From Pseudoflavonifractor phocaeensis (GTDB lineage Bacteria > Bacillota > Clostridia > Oscillospirales > Oscillospiraceae), in NCBI RefSeq assembly GCF_021531375.1, contig NZ_JADYTU010000001.1, positions 1-64,000 of the forward strand: a DNA stretch of 64,000 nucleotides, written 5' to 3'. The notes below the pieces were generated by a model that ran no database searches, was not told where the DNA came from, and saw nothing but the letters and a program-made list of their open reading frames with translations. A program made the position numbers and the translations under genes. How positions within the stretch are numbered: position 1 is the first letter of the stretch; each line of letters begins with the position of its first letter. Positions 7,838-15,662 of the stretch are shown here, one piece after another.

Positions 7838-8424
7838 CAAAATTGGTGCTGGCCAGCAAGAATAAAAAGAAGCTGGCGGAACTGAACGATATCCTGTCCC
7901 AGCTGGGGATCCAGGTCTGCTCCGAGGCGGAGGCCGGTGTGGACGTGGAGGTGGAGGAGACTGGGACTACCTTTGAGGAAAATTCCCTTTTGAAAGCCAA
8001 GGCCGTCATGGAGGCCAGCGGCCTGCCCGCCGTGGCCGACGACTCCGGTCTGTGCGTGGACTGCCTGGGGGGCGCCCCGGGGGTCTATTCCGCCCGGTAC
8101 GGCGGCGAGGGGCTGGACGACACCGGCCGGTATAAGCTGCTGCTGGAGAATATGCGGGGCCAGATGCCCCGGACGGCTAAATTCGTGTCCGTCATCACCT
8201 GCTGCTTCCCCAACGGGGACGTGATCTCCGCCCGGGGGGAGTGCCCCGGCACCATCGCCTTCGCCCCCATGGGGGAGGGCGGCTTCGGCTATGACCCGGT
8301 GTTTTTCGTGCCCCAGCTGAAAAAGACCTTCGCCCAGCTGACGGCGGAGGAGAAAAACGCCATCTCCCACCGGGGCAAGGCCCTGGAGGCCTTTCAGGTC
8401 AAGCTGAAGGAATATTTGAAATGA
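7834..8424 (+). CDS. rdgB: XTP/dITP diphosphatase (RdgB/HAM1)
   Basis: This house-cleaning enzyme hydrolyses dITP, XTP and ITP to monophosphates to keep deaminated purines out of DNA and RNA. It is 196 residues long. It shows the nucleotide-binding start LVLASKNKKKLAEL, the catalytic VADDSGLCVDCLGGAPGVYSARY stretch (about 68-90), FGYDPVF (about 151) and the ending EEKNAISHRGKAL. ATG 7834 overlaps the upstream stop as ATGA and is preceded by AAGGAG; a GTG three codons earlier is less likely. Confidence 0.96.
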   Translation: MTKLVLASKNKKKLAELNDILSQLGIQVCSEAEAGVDVEVEETGTTFEENSLLKAKAVMEASGLPAVADDSGLCVDCLGGAPGVYSARYGGEGLDDTGRYKLLLENMRGQMPRTAKFVSVITCCFPNGDVISARGECPGTIAFAPMGEGGFGYDPVFFVPQLKKTFAQLTAEEKNAISHRGKALEAFQVKLKEYLK

Positions 8425-8459
8425 CGCGGGCGCGGCAATGGAAAACCTGGGTTTCAATA

Positions 8460-8508
8460 TGATAGAATATAGGAGGTAGAGCGGGGACTTGCCCCGCCGG
8501 ATAACATG
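8460..8508 (+). promoter_or_regulatory. yhbY leader: promoter-like −10, distant Shine-Dalgarno and hairpin
   Basis: TGATAGAAT (8460-8468) is an extended −10. A perfect AGGAGG (8471-8476) follows, but it is 29 bases from the yhbY ATG at 8506. Between them lies a hairpin, GCGGGG (8481-8486) pairing with CCCCGC (8492-8497). No start codon lies at normal distance from the AGGAGG. Folding of the hairpin would shorten the apparent distance to about 12 bases. If transcription starts from the −10, the AGGAGG would be at the very 5' end or missing. Confidence 0.4.
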
Positions 8509-8832
8509 GAACTGACAAGCAAACAGCGGGCCCAGCTTCGGGGCCTGGCCAATACCATCGACACCATTTTGATCGTGGGCAAGGACGGCATTGGGGATAA
8601 CCTGGTGAAGCAGGCCAACGACGCCCTGGAGGCCCGGGAGCTCATCAAGGGCCGGGTGCTGGAGAACTCCATGCTCTCCCCCCGGGAGGCCGCCGAGGCC
8701 CTGGCGCCCCTGACCCGCAGCGAAGTGGTCCAGGTCATCGGAACAAAATTCGTTTTGTATCGTCCAAGCCATAACAAGGACAAAAAGGACAAGATCGTGC
8801 TGGTGGCCGATAAGAAGAAAAAAGAGGGGTAA
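8506..8832 (+). CDS. yhbY: Ribosome-associated RNA-binding protein YhbY (CRM domain)
   Basis: YhbY-type proteins are single CRM domains that bind pre-50S ribosomal particles. This one is 108 residues, the normal size. The N-terminal TSKQRAQLRGLAN helix, the central IVGKDGIGDNLVKQANDALEARELIKGRVL (GxxG-type loop) and the IGTKFVLYRPS strand are all family features. It precedes nadD-yqeK, an LCP gene and rsfS, the standard Firmicute neighbourhood. The stop TAA (8830-8832) is also the first three bases of the repeat element that follows. Confidence 0.95.
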   Translation: MELTSKQRAQLRGLANTIDTILIVGKDGIGDNLVKQANDALEARELIKGRVLENSMLSPREAAEALAPLTRSEVVQVIGTKFVLYRPSHNKDKKDKIVLVADKKKKEG

Positions 8833-9136
8833 ATTTTAGTTTATGTGTTCAGTTGAAGGAGTGCGTATAAAGCCCCCTTTCGCAAAAGGGGGTGGCCCGA
8901 AGGGCCGGGGGATTTTTCCTTCAGGAAAAGAAATGCTTTAAAATATAGAAAGAAAACCCTCAGTCAGCCTTCGGCTGACAGCGTCCCTACCTCCTTTGGC
9001 CTTCGGCCATTTCCCCCCGACGGGGGGAATCGTCCCCCGCCGTCCGACGGCTGCCATTTTGGCGGCGGCCCCAAGGGGCCGCCCTACGGGCGGGGCGTCC
9101 CCGACGCCCCATAATACATCCATAAACTAAAATTTA
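8830..9136. mobile_element. MITE-like element A with TAAATTTTAG/CTAAAATTTA inverted ends
   Basis: This 307-base gene-free element fills the gap between yhbY and nadD. Its ends (TAAATTTTAGTTTATG at 8830 and the inverted CATAAACTAAAATTTA at 9121-9136) form a 16-base terminal inverted repeat. The interior is a chain of hairpins (CCCCCTTT/AAAGGGGG, GGCCCGAAGGGCC, GTCAGCC/GGCTGAC and others). About 140 bases at the right (8995-9136) are nearly identical to the right end of the element at 50522-50783, apart from an insertion there. It encodes no transposase. The element begins and ends with TA, which would suit a mariner-type TA target, but I cannot prove a duplication. Confidence 0.75.
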
Positions 9137-9174
9137 CCTCATTTGATAGATCAAACGAAAAAGGTGGTGCCTGT

Positions 9175-10395
9175 ATGAAAATTGGAATCTACGGCGGGAC
9201 CTTTAATCCGCCCCACTTGGGGCATCTGGCGGCGGCCCGGACGGCGGTGGAAAAGCTGGGCCTGGACAAACTGCTGCTCATCCCGGCGGCCATCCCGCCC
9301 CACAAGGAGCTCCCCCAGGGAACGCCGCCTGCCCAGGAGCGGCTGGCCATGGTGGAGAAAATGGCCGACGCCATGAGAATGCCCCAGGTGGTGGAGGTCT
9401 CTGACCTGGAACTGGAGCGGGAGGGGAAGAGCTACACCTCGGACACCCTGGCGCAGCTCCACGCCCGGTATCCGGAGGCGGAGCTGTGGCTGCTCATGGG
9501 TACCGACATGTTCCTCAGCCTCCACCAGTGGCATGAGCCGGAGCGCATTCTGGAGCTGGCCTCGGTGTGCGCCTTCGGGCGGACAGAACAGGACGGGGAA
9601 GCGGTCTTCGCGGCCCAGCGGGAGTATCTGACCCGGACCTTTGGGGCCAAGGTGGAGACCATGACTCTGGACGGTCTGGTGGATGTCTCCTCCACCCGGC
9701 TCAGAGCGCTGCTGGCTGAGGACCGGGGGGGCGAATACCTGCTGCCCGCCGTCTACGGCCACATTTTGATGAACGGCCTCTACGGCACCCGCGCCGACCT
9801 GAAGCACCTTGACCTGCCCGAGCTGCGGGCCTGCTCCTACTCCATGGTGAGACAGAAGCGGGTGCCCCACATCATGGGCACCGAGGAGGAGGCCGTCCGT
9901 CTGGCCCGGCGCTGGGGCGCGGACGAGACGCTGGCCCGCCGGGCCGCCATCCTCCATGACTGTACCAAGTACCTGGAGCTGGAGCCCCAGCTGGCCCTGT
10001 GCGAGCAATACGGGGTGGAGCTGGACGAGCTGGAGCAGCGGGCCGTGAAGCTGCTCCATTCCAAGACCGGGGCGTGTATTGCCCGGGCGGTTTTTGGAGA
10101 ACCTGATGAGGTGTATGACGCCATCTTCTGGCACACCACCGCCAAGGAGAACATGACGGTGCTGGAAAAGATCCTCTACCTGGCCGACTACATAGAGCCC
10201 AACCGGGATTTCGACGGGGTGGAGCGCCTGCGGGCCCTGGCTTATGAGGACATCGACAAGGCCCTGCTGCTGGGGGTGGAGACCACCATTCAGGAGATGG
10301 AGGAGCGGAAGCTGCCCATCCACAAAAAGACATTGATGGCCCGGGACTGGCTGCGCAGTCACGGGGTGAGCGTAACAGAGGGATCAGATAAATGA
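9175..10395 (+). CDS. nadD: Fused nicotinate-nucleotide adenylyltransferase NadD / YqeK-type HD hydrolase
   Basis: This is a 406-residue two-domain protein. Residues 1 to about 200 are NadD, which adenylates nicotinate mononucleotide for NAD synthesis: GIYGGTFNPPHLGHL (nucleotidyl-transferase H-x-G-H motif) and the VSSTRLR C-terminal motif. Residues about 205-400 are a YqeK-like HD domain with AILHDCTKY (about 258) and FWHTT, the family that cleaves diadenosine tetraphosphate symmetrically. In most Bacilli these are two adjacent genes; here they are one continuous reading frame. ATG 9175 has AAGGTGG before it. The stop overlaps the LCP start (ATGA). Confidence 0.94.
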   Translation: MKIGIYGGTFNPPHLGHLAAARTAVEKLGLDKLLLIPAAIPPHKELPQGTPPAQERLAMVEKMADAMRMPQVVEVSDLELEREGKSYTSDTLAQLHARYPEAELWLLMGTDMFLSLHQWHEPERILELASVCAFGRTEQDGEAVFAAQREYLTRTFGAKVETMTLDGLVDVSSTRLRALLAEDRGGEYLLPAVYGHILMNGLYGTRADLKHLDLPELRACSYSMVRQKRVPHIMGTEEEAVRLARRWGADETLARRAAILHDCTKYLELEPQLALCEQYGVELDELEQRAVKLLHSKTGACIARAVFGEPDEVYDAIFWHTTAKENMTVLEKILYLADYIEPNRDFDGVERLRALAYEDIDKALLLGVETTIQEMEERKLPIHKKTLMARDWLRSHGVSVTEGSDK

Positions 10396-11993
10396 GCGAT
10401 CAAAGCAGAAAAAGAGGAAAACGGGAGGCCGGCGGACATTCCTCTCCCCTGGCCCGGTACTGGGGCCAGTACAAGGCGTGGCTGGCCGGGCTGACCAGGG
10501 GCCAGCTGATCCGGTACCGTGTGCTGGAGACGGCCACCATCATCGCCCTGATCATCATCGTGGGGTTTTTCTTCCTGCGGTCCTGGATCAGAATGCCGGA
10601 CCTGCCCGGTCAGGACCAGGCCGGAGGGAACAGCGCGGGAGATATGTCCTTTGAGGACGCGGACGTCCCGGATATCGTTCAGAGCGGAAGAAAGGACGGG
10701 GTGTACACCTTCCTGCTGGTGGGCAAGGACGTGGCCAGCGGGTCCACGGACACCATGCTGCTGCTGACCTATGACACGAAGGAAAAGACCATCCATGGCC
10801 TGAACCTGCCCCGGGACACCATGATCAACGTGAGCACCACCAGCAAGCGGCTCAACGCGGTGTACAGCTATAACAAGGGCAAGGACAAGGATACCCAGGT
10901 GGAGAAGGGCATGGCCGCGCTGAAAAAAGAGGTGGCCAACCTCACCGGCATCACCCCCGACTACTATGTGATCGTGGAGTGGGAGGCCATTGGAGAGCTG
11001 GTAGACGCCCTGGGCGGGGTGGAATTCGAGGTCCCCTTTGATATGGACTATGACGACCCCTACCAGGACCTGCACATCCACCAGAAGGCGGGGCTGCGGC
11101 TGCTCAACGGAGACGACGCCATGCAGGTCATCCGCCACCGGAAGAACAACGACGGCAGCCACTCCGCCGGCGACGTGGGACGGCTGAAGATCCAGCAGGA
11201 CTTCCTGAAGGCGGTGGCTAAAAAGTGCCTCCAGCCCGCCACCTTCCTGAAGATCCCCGCCCTGGCGGAGATCTTCGCCAAGAACGTGACCACCGATCTG
11301 ACGGTGGGCAATATCCTGGGCTTCGCGGAGCAGGCCTACGGCATGAATCCCGATGAGGACGTGTCCTTTGTCACGGCGCCCATCGGAGCCTCCTTTATGT
11401 ACCGGGGAGCCGCTTTGATCACGCTGGACGAGACGGAGCTGCTGACCCTTCTCAACGACGGGATGAACCCCTATCTGCGCGACATTGAAGCCAGTGATCT
11501 TCAGTTGGTATACCGAAAGAGCAACGGCTCCTTCGGCGTGACCAACGGCACTCTGGCGGACGAACGGATGGGTCAGGCCCAATCCAGCAGCACCCAGAGC
11601 ACGCCGAAGGAGGACGAGGAACCGGATGAGCCCATCGAGCCCATAGATCCCGGCGACGTCAGCCAGGGCGAGACGGAGGAACCCGGCCAGTCCGGCGGTT
11701 CCCAGAGTGGGGAAGAGGAGAAGCCCCCCGACAGCTCCGACACGCCCCAGACGCCTCCCGACGGCAGCCAGGCCCCGGAGGGCGGCGGAAGCGAACCCTC
11801 CCAGGGCGGGGAGGGCAGCTCCTCTGAGGGCGAGCCCTCCAAGAGCGGCGAGAATCCCGGGGCTATCGACCCCGATTTGGTATTGCCCGACCCCGGCAGC
11901 GGCGGCTCCCAGGACGTGGGAGCCGCGGCGAGCGACAACAATCCGGTGACAGTGTTCCCGGCCCCCTCCGGTTCCGGGGAACTGGCGGCGTGA
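10392..11993 (+). CDS. LytR-CpsA-Psr (LCP) family cell-wall glycopolymer ligase
   Basis: LCP enzymes transfer lipid-linked teichoic acid or other glycopolymers to peptidoglycan outside the membrane. The 533-residue protein has a cytoplasmic basic N-terminus, one transmembrane helix (about 45-66), and the LCP domain (about 95-365) with TFLLVGKD, STDTMLLLTYD, LNLPRDTMI and an HRKNNDGSHSAGDVGRLKIQQ segment carrying the conserved Arg residues. A disordered tail rich in Glu, Pro, Ser and Gly (about 390-530) follows. ATG 10392 overlaps the nadD-yqeK stop. Its position between nadD-yqeK and rsfS is conserved in many Clostridia. Confidence 0.94.
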   Translation: MSDQSRKRGKREAGGHSSPLARYWGQYKAWLAGLTRGQLIRYRVLETATIIALIIIVGFFFLRSWIRMPDLPGQDQAGGNSAGDMSFEDADVPDIVQSGRKDGVYTFLLVGKDVASGSTDTMLLLTYDTKEKTIHGLNLPRDTMINVSTTSKRLNAVYSYNKGKDKDTQVEKGMAALKKEVANLTGITPDYYVIVEWEAIGELVDALGGVEFEVPFDMDYDDPYQDLHIHQKAGLRLLNGDDAMQVIRHRKNNDGSHSAGDVGRLKIQQDFLKAVAKKCLQPATFLKIPALAEIFAKNVTTDLTVGNILGFAEQAYGMNPDEDVSFVTAPIGASFMYRGAALITLDETELLTLLNDGMNPYLRDIEASDLQLVYRKSNGSFGVTNGTLADERMGQAQSSSTQSTPKEDEEPDEPIEPIDPGDVSQGETEEPGQSGGSQSGEEEKPPDSSDTPQTPPDGSQAPEGGGSEPSQGGEGSSSEGEPSKSGENPGAIDPDLVLPDPGSGGSQDVGAAASDNNPVTVFPAPSGSGELAA

Positions 11994-12015
11994 TCCGGCA
12001 GAAAGAAAGGAGAAA

Positions 12016-12381
12016 ATGGATTTGACTTCTTATGAAATGGCGATCCAGCTGGCCAAGGCCCTGGACAGTAAAAAGGGACAGGACATCAAGGTACTGAAGA
12101 CGGAGGAACTGACCACTCTGGCCGACTATTTCGTGCTGTGCACCGCCACCTCCAACACCCAGATCAAGGCCATGTCCGACGCCTGCGAGGAGGCGATGGA
12201 GAAGCAGGGAGAACAGGCCCACCACATCGAGGGCCACCGGGGCGGCACCTGGCTGCTCATGGACTTCTCCTGCGTGGTGGTCCATGTGTTCACCGACGAG
12301 GCCCGGAAGTTCTATGACCTGGAGCGGCTGTGGAGCGACGCCCAGGAGGTGGACCTCGCCCAGGTGCTGAAGCCCGACTGA
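12016..12381 (+). CDS. rsfS: Ribosomal silencing factor RsfS
   Basis: RsfS (YbeB/Iojap) binds ribosomal protein uL14 and blocks subunit joining when nutrients are low. It is 121 residues, full length. Recognisable blocks are ALDSKKGQDIKVLKTEELTTLADYFVLCTATS, HHIEGHRGGTWLLMDFSCVVVHVF and the ending YDLERLWSDA. GAAAGGAG precedes the ATG. It is the last gene of the yhbY-nadD-LCP-rsfS operon, closed by the terminator at 12431. Confidence 0.97.
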   Translation: MDLTSYEMAIQLAKALDSKKGQDIKVLKTEELTTLADYFVLCTATSNTQIKAMSDACEEAMEKQGEQAHHIEGHRGGTWLLMDFSCVVVHVFTDEARKFYDLERLWSDAQEVDLAQVLKPD

Positions 12382-12430
12382 TCCCAGAACTGCCCCTTGG
12401 GAGAGAATAGAGAGAACAGGTAAAGAAAAA

Positions 12431-12465
12431 GGCCGTCCCGGCGGAATGCCGGGACGGCCTTTTTT
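12431..12465. terminator. Bidirectional intrinsic terminator between rsfS and the lipid kinase gene
   Basis: A perfect 12-bp stem GGCCGTCCCGGC with a 5-base loop is followed by six T; five A precede it, giving a T tract on the − strand as well. It serves two convergent genes. Confidence 0.92.
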
Positions 12466-12469
12466 GGTT

Positions 12470-13363
12470 TTATTTTCCCCGGATAATGGTCAGGGCTTTT
12501 TGACAGTTCATCACTTCGTTGACAGGCAGGTTGCCGCCGTATTCCCCGTCGATGGTCCAGGGAATGGGCTTGTCGCAGGTGAAGATCAGGTGGGAGGCCT
12601 GAAAGTGGACCCGGGCCCCGGCGCTCATGGGGGTCTGGTCCAGCAGGGTCTGGAAGCCGTTGGCCACGTCGGCGATGCTGACGGGCTTTTTGATCAGATC
12701 CACCTCGAACAGGCCGTCGTCCAGCACCACATGCTCGCTTTTGGGCAGGCGGATGCCGCCGATGGAAAAGGCGTTGCTCACCATGCCGAAGTAGAAGTCG
12801 TCCTCCAGGACGTGACCGTCGTACTCCACCTTCAAGTGGTAAGGGGTGATGGTGGGCAGGGAGGCGATGCCTTCCATGATGTAGGCCAGGTGGCCGAAGG
12901 TGTTTTTCAGATCCTGGGGCGTGTCGTAGGCCACCTGGGTGAAGGCGCCGAAGGCTGCCACATAGACAAAGGGCTTTCCGTTGAGCTTGCCGATGTCGCT
13001 GGGCCTGGGGACGCCCTGTCCGGCGGCGATGGCGGCGGCCTGGACGGGGACCTTGGGCAGGTCCAGGGTGGTGGCGCAGTCGTTGGTGGAGCCAAAGGGG
13101 ATGTAGCCCAGCAGAGGGGGAGAATCCAGGGCCATCAGGCCGGTCACGGTTTCGCTGAGGGTGCCGTCACCGCCGGCGCAGACCACCCGGTCAAAGCGGG
13201 GGCCAAGCTCCCGGGCGGCCCGGGTGGCGTCTCCCTTGTCCTGGGTGGGGTAAGCGGTGACCAGCCAGCCGGCTTTGGTAAACACGTCCAGGATCTGGGG
13301 CAGGCCCTCCGAGACCTGGCCTTTACCGGCCGTGGGGTTGTAAATAAAAAGCAGGGTGTTCAA
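12470..13363 (-). CDS. Diacylglycerol/lipid kinase family protein (YegS/DgkB-like)
   Basis: This 297-residue member of the DAGK catalytic family phosphorylates diacylglycerol or a related lipid at the membrane. It has LFIYNPTAGKG at the start, the catalytic glycine loop VVCAGGDGTLSETVTGL (about 57-73), LGYIPFGSTNDCA (about 84) and the C-terminal domain containing DDGLFEVDLI. TTG 13363 is chosen because GGAGG lies 6 bases upstream and it gives the family N-terminus NTLLFIYNP. The gene is monocistronic, between the terminator at 12431 and its own promoter at 13472-13499. Which lipid is the substrate cannot be read from sequence. Confidence 0.9.
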   Translation of the reverse strand: MNTLLFIYNPTAGKGQVSEGLPQILDVFTKAGWLVTAYPTQDKGDATRAARELGPRFDRVVCAGGDGTLSETVTGLMALDSPPLLGYIPFGSTNDCATTLDLPKVPVQAAAIAAGQGVPRPSDIGKLNGKPFVYVAAFGAFTQVAYDTPQDLKNTFGHLAYIMEGIASLPTITPYHLKVEYDGHVLEDDFYFGMVSNAFSIGGIRLPKSEHVVLDDGLFEVDLIKKPVSIADVANGFQTLLDQTPMSAGARVHFQASHLIFTCDKPIPWTIDGEYGGNLPVNEVMNCQKALTIIRGK

Positions 13364-13471
13364 AGATGAGCCTCCTTCAGACAATCAAGAAAACAGATGG
13401 GCAGATCCGCGGACCCGCCGGAATGATCCGCCTGTCGGCCGCACCGCGGAGCGGTTTAGCCAGTAGAGCCT

Positions 13472-13499
13472 ATTATAGGGTAAGGAATAGAAAAATCAA
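13472..13499 (-). promoter_or_regulatory. Promoter of the lipid kinase gene (− strand)
   Basis: Read on the − strand, TTGATT (13499-13494) and TATAAT (13477-13472) are 16 bases apart. The 320-base gap 13364-13683 otherwise holds GC-rich palindromic bits (GGCCG/CGGCC near 13570), no gene, and a weak TACAAT (13661-13666) upstream of azlC. Confidence 0.65.
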
Positions 13500-13683
13500 G
13501 GAGAAAAGTGTGAATTTTTATCCTTTCTTTACGCCTGGGGTTGTCAGAATGGGCAAAAACGCCGTCCGCCGGCCGTAAAGCCGGAAAGGGGACCGGAGCG
13601 GAAGGACAACAGGGGGTTGCACGCCGGAGGAAAAACGGGTAAAATGACAGGGAAATGCTGTACAATGAGGTGGATAACGCGCT

Positions 13684-14406
13684 ATGAATCGTAAAACTTT
13701 GGCCGCGGCCTTCCCGTTCACAGTGCCGGTGCTGATGGGGTATCTGGCCATCGGGATGGCCTTCGGCCTGATGCTCCAGTCGGCGGGCTACGGCGTGGTG
13801 TGGGCCTTCATGATGAGCCTGACCATTTACGCCGGCTCGGGCCAGTATTTGGGGGTGTCCCTCCTGGCCACGGGAGCTCCGCTGCCCCAGGTGGCCTTTC
13901 TGACCCTGATGATCAACTTCCGGCACCTGGTCTACGGGCTGTCCATGCTGGAGAAATTCCGGGGCATGGGCGTGCGGAAGCTGTATATGATGTTTTCCCT
14001 GACGGACGAGACCTATGCGCTGCTCAGCTCCGCGCGGCCGCCGGAGGGAGTGGAGGAGCACGACTTCTATTTCTGCGTGGCGCTGCTGGACCACTGCTAT
14101 TGGATCGCGGGCTCCGTCATCGGTTCGCTGGCCGGAGCGGCCCTGGGCTTTGACACCACGGGCGTGGATTTCGCCATGACCGCCCTGTTCCTGGTCATTG
14201 CCGTGGGCCAGTGGAAGGCTGCGGGCAGCCATCTGCCGGCCCTGCTGGGGGCAGCGGCCACGCTGGTCAGCCTGCTGCTGGTGGGGGCGGAGGATATGCT
14301 GCTCCCCGCCCTTGGGATCATCGTGTTGGTGCTGACCCTGCTGCGGCCCAGACTGGATGAGTCCCGTCCCGCCCAACAGGCGCGGAGTCAGGAGGTGACC
14401 CCATGA
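13684..14406 (+). CDS. azlC: AzlC family branched-chain amino acid export permease
   Basis: AzlC is the large subunit of a two-component exporter of branched-chain amino acids or their analogues. It is 240 residues with about seven membrane helices. The diagnostic early segment PVLMGYLAIGMAFGLML and the MSLTIYAGSGQYLGVSLL and LMINFRHLVYGLSML motifs are present. GAGGTGG lies 10 bases before the ATG. It overlaps azlD by 4 bases (ATGA-type coupling), as is standard for this pair. Confidence 0.94.
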   Translation: MNRKTLAAAFPFTVPVLMGYLAIGMAFGLMLQSAGYGVVWAFMMSLTIYAGSGQYLGVSLLATGAPLPQVAFLTLMINFRHLVYGLSMLEKFRGMGVRKLYMMFSLTDETYALLSSARPPEGVEEHDFYFCVALLDHCYWIAGSVIGSLAGAALGFDTTGVDFAMTALFLVIAVGQWKAAGSHLPALLGAAATLVSLLLVGAEDMLLPALGIIVLVLTLLRPRLDESRPAQQARSQEVTP

Positions 14407-14738
14407 TGCTGACCACCGGACAAGCTGTCGCGTCCATCGCCGTCATGGCGGCGGTCACGTTTTTGACCCGGGCCCTGCCCTTCCTGCTCTTTGACCGGGG
14501 GGACCACCCTCCCAGACTGGTGCTGTACCTGGGAAAGGTCCTGCCTCCGGCCATTATTGCCATGCTCATCGTCTACTGCCTGAAGGGCATCAGCTTTGCC
14601 GCGCCGGGAGGATGGGTCCCCACCCTGCTGGCGGGCGGGGCGGCGGTGCTCCTCCACCTGTGGAAGGGCAACGACCTGCTGTCGATCTTTGGGGCCACGG
14701 TCCTGTATATGGTCCTGGTCCAGGGCGTGTTTGGATAA
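14403..14738 (+). CDS. azlD: AzlD family branched-chain amino acid export subunit
   Basis: AzlD is the small partner of AzlC. It has 111 residues and four predicted helices, with the family features AAVTFLTRALPFLLF near the start and YLGKVLPPAIIAMLIVYCLK. The start overlaps the end of azlC, and GGAGGTGACC precedes it. No clear terminator separates it from the FabG-like gene 66 bases downstream. Confidence 0.93.
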   Translation: MMLTTGQAVASIAVMAAVTFLTRALPFLLFDRGDHPPRLVLYLGKVLPPAIIAMLIVYCLKGISFAAPGGWVPTLLAGGAAVLLHLWKGNDLLSIFGATVLYMVLVQGVFG

Positions 14739-14804
14739 CATTCAACATTGGTTTAAAACCCGGGGGCCGGACGGTCCCGGGGCGGCGGAAGGAGGAGAGA
14801 CCTT

Positions 14805-15539
14805 GTGGCAAAGAACGTGTTGATCACCGGCGCTTCCCGGGGCATCGGAGCGGCGGCGGCCCGTCAGTTCGGGGCAGCCGGATGGAACGTGGCCCTGAAT
14901 TATTGCCGCAGCCGGGAGCAGGCCCTGTCCCTGGCGGCGGAGCTGGCCTGTTCCGGCGTGGAGGCGGTGGCGCTGGAGGGGGACGTGTCCGACCCGGTCC
15001 AGGCGGCCGCTCTGGTAGAGGCGGCAGAGGCCATGGGTCCTCTGGACGCGCTGGTGTGCTGCGCCGGGGTGGCCCTGCCCCAACAGCTGCTCACCGACAC
15101 CACCGAAGACCAGTGGCGCAAGGTGATGGGGGTGGATCTGGACGGGGTGTTTTACACCATCCGGGCGGCCTATCCCGGCTTTGTGCGCCGTCAGGGGGGC
15201 TCCATCATCACGGTGTCCTCCATGTGGGGAGTGACCGGGGGCTCCTGTGAGGCGGCCTACTCCGCCGCCAAGGCGGGAGTCATCGGCCTGACCCGGGCCC
15301 TGGCCAAGGAGCTGGGCCCCTCCCACGTCCGGGTGAACTGCGTGGCTCCCGGAGTCATCGACACCGAAATGAACGGGCACCTGTCGCCGGAGGACCTGGC
15401 GGCTCTGGGGGAGGAGACCCCCTTGGGCCGGATCGGGACCCCGGAGGAGGCGGCCAGAGCCATGGTGTTCCTGGCCTCGGACCAGGCATCCTTCATCACC
15501 GGACAGGTCTTGCAGGTGGACGGCGGCTTCGTGATTTGA
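14805..15539 (+). CDS. FabG-like 3-oxoacyl-ACP reductase / SDR family oxidoreductase
   Basis: This 244-residue classical short-chain dehydrogenase reduces a ketone with NAD(P)H. It has the cofactor motif TGASRGIG (8-15), the NNAG equivalent CCAGVA (about 86), the catalytic Ser in TVSSMWG (about 138), YSAAKAG (Tyr and Lys, about 151 and 155) and PGVIDTEM. The closest named relatives are FabG and YmfI. Because the gene is outside a fatty-acid cluster the substrate is uncertain. GTG 14805 has GGAGGAGAG upstream. Confidence 0.88.
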   Translation: MAKNVLITGASRGIGAAAARQFGAAGWNVALNYCRSREQALSLAAELACSGVEAVALEGDVSDPVQAAALVEAAEAMGPLDALVCCAGVALPQQLLTDTTEDQWRKVMGVDLDGVFYTIRAAYPGFVRRQGGSIITVSSMWGVTGGSCEAAYSAAKAGVIGLTRALAKELGPSHVRVNCVAPGVIDTEMNGHLSPEDLAALGEETPLGRIGTPEEAARAMVFLASDQASFITGQVLQVDGGFVI

Positions 15540-15574
15540 CGGCACAGGGCATAAATCAGCTTTTAGGACAATAT

Positions 15575-15589
15575 CTGATATCATATCAG
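15575..15589. promoter_or_regulatory. Perfect palindrome, possible operator
   Basis: CTGATAT-C-ATATCAG is a 7-1-7 perfect inverted repeat in the AT-rich leader of the DUF4015 gene. Its size suits a dimeric repressor site, but no regulator gene is adjacent. Confidence 0.3.
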
Positions 15590-15614
15590 GAAAGAATAAA
15601 CGCCATGAGACGGA

Positions 15615-15638
15615 CTGCCGGGGGCATGCTCCCGGCAG
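15615..15638. other. Leader hairpin before the DUF4015 gene
   Basis: CTGCCGGG (15615-15622) pairs with CCCGGCAG (15631-15638) across an 8-base loop containing GCATGC. No T tract follows, so it is not an obvious terminator. It lies 24 bases before the next ATG. Confidence 0.4.
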
Positions 15639-15662
15639 GATTGATGGGAAAGGAGAACGGGG

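Noticed and set aside
8830-9136. CRISPR array or tandem hairpin RNA
   Set aside because: There is no regular repeat-spacer structure; the unit fits a MITE-like element because its parts recur at other sites with the same ends.
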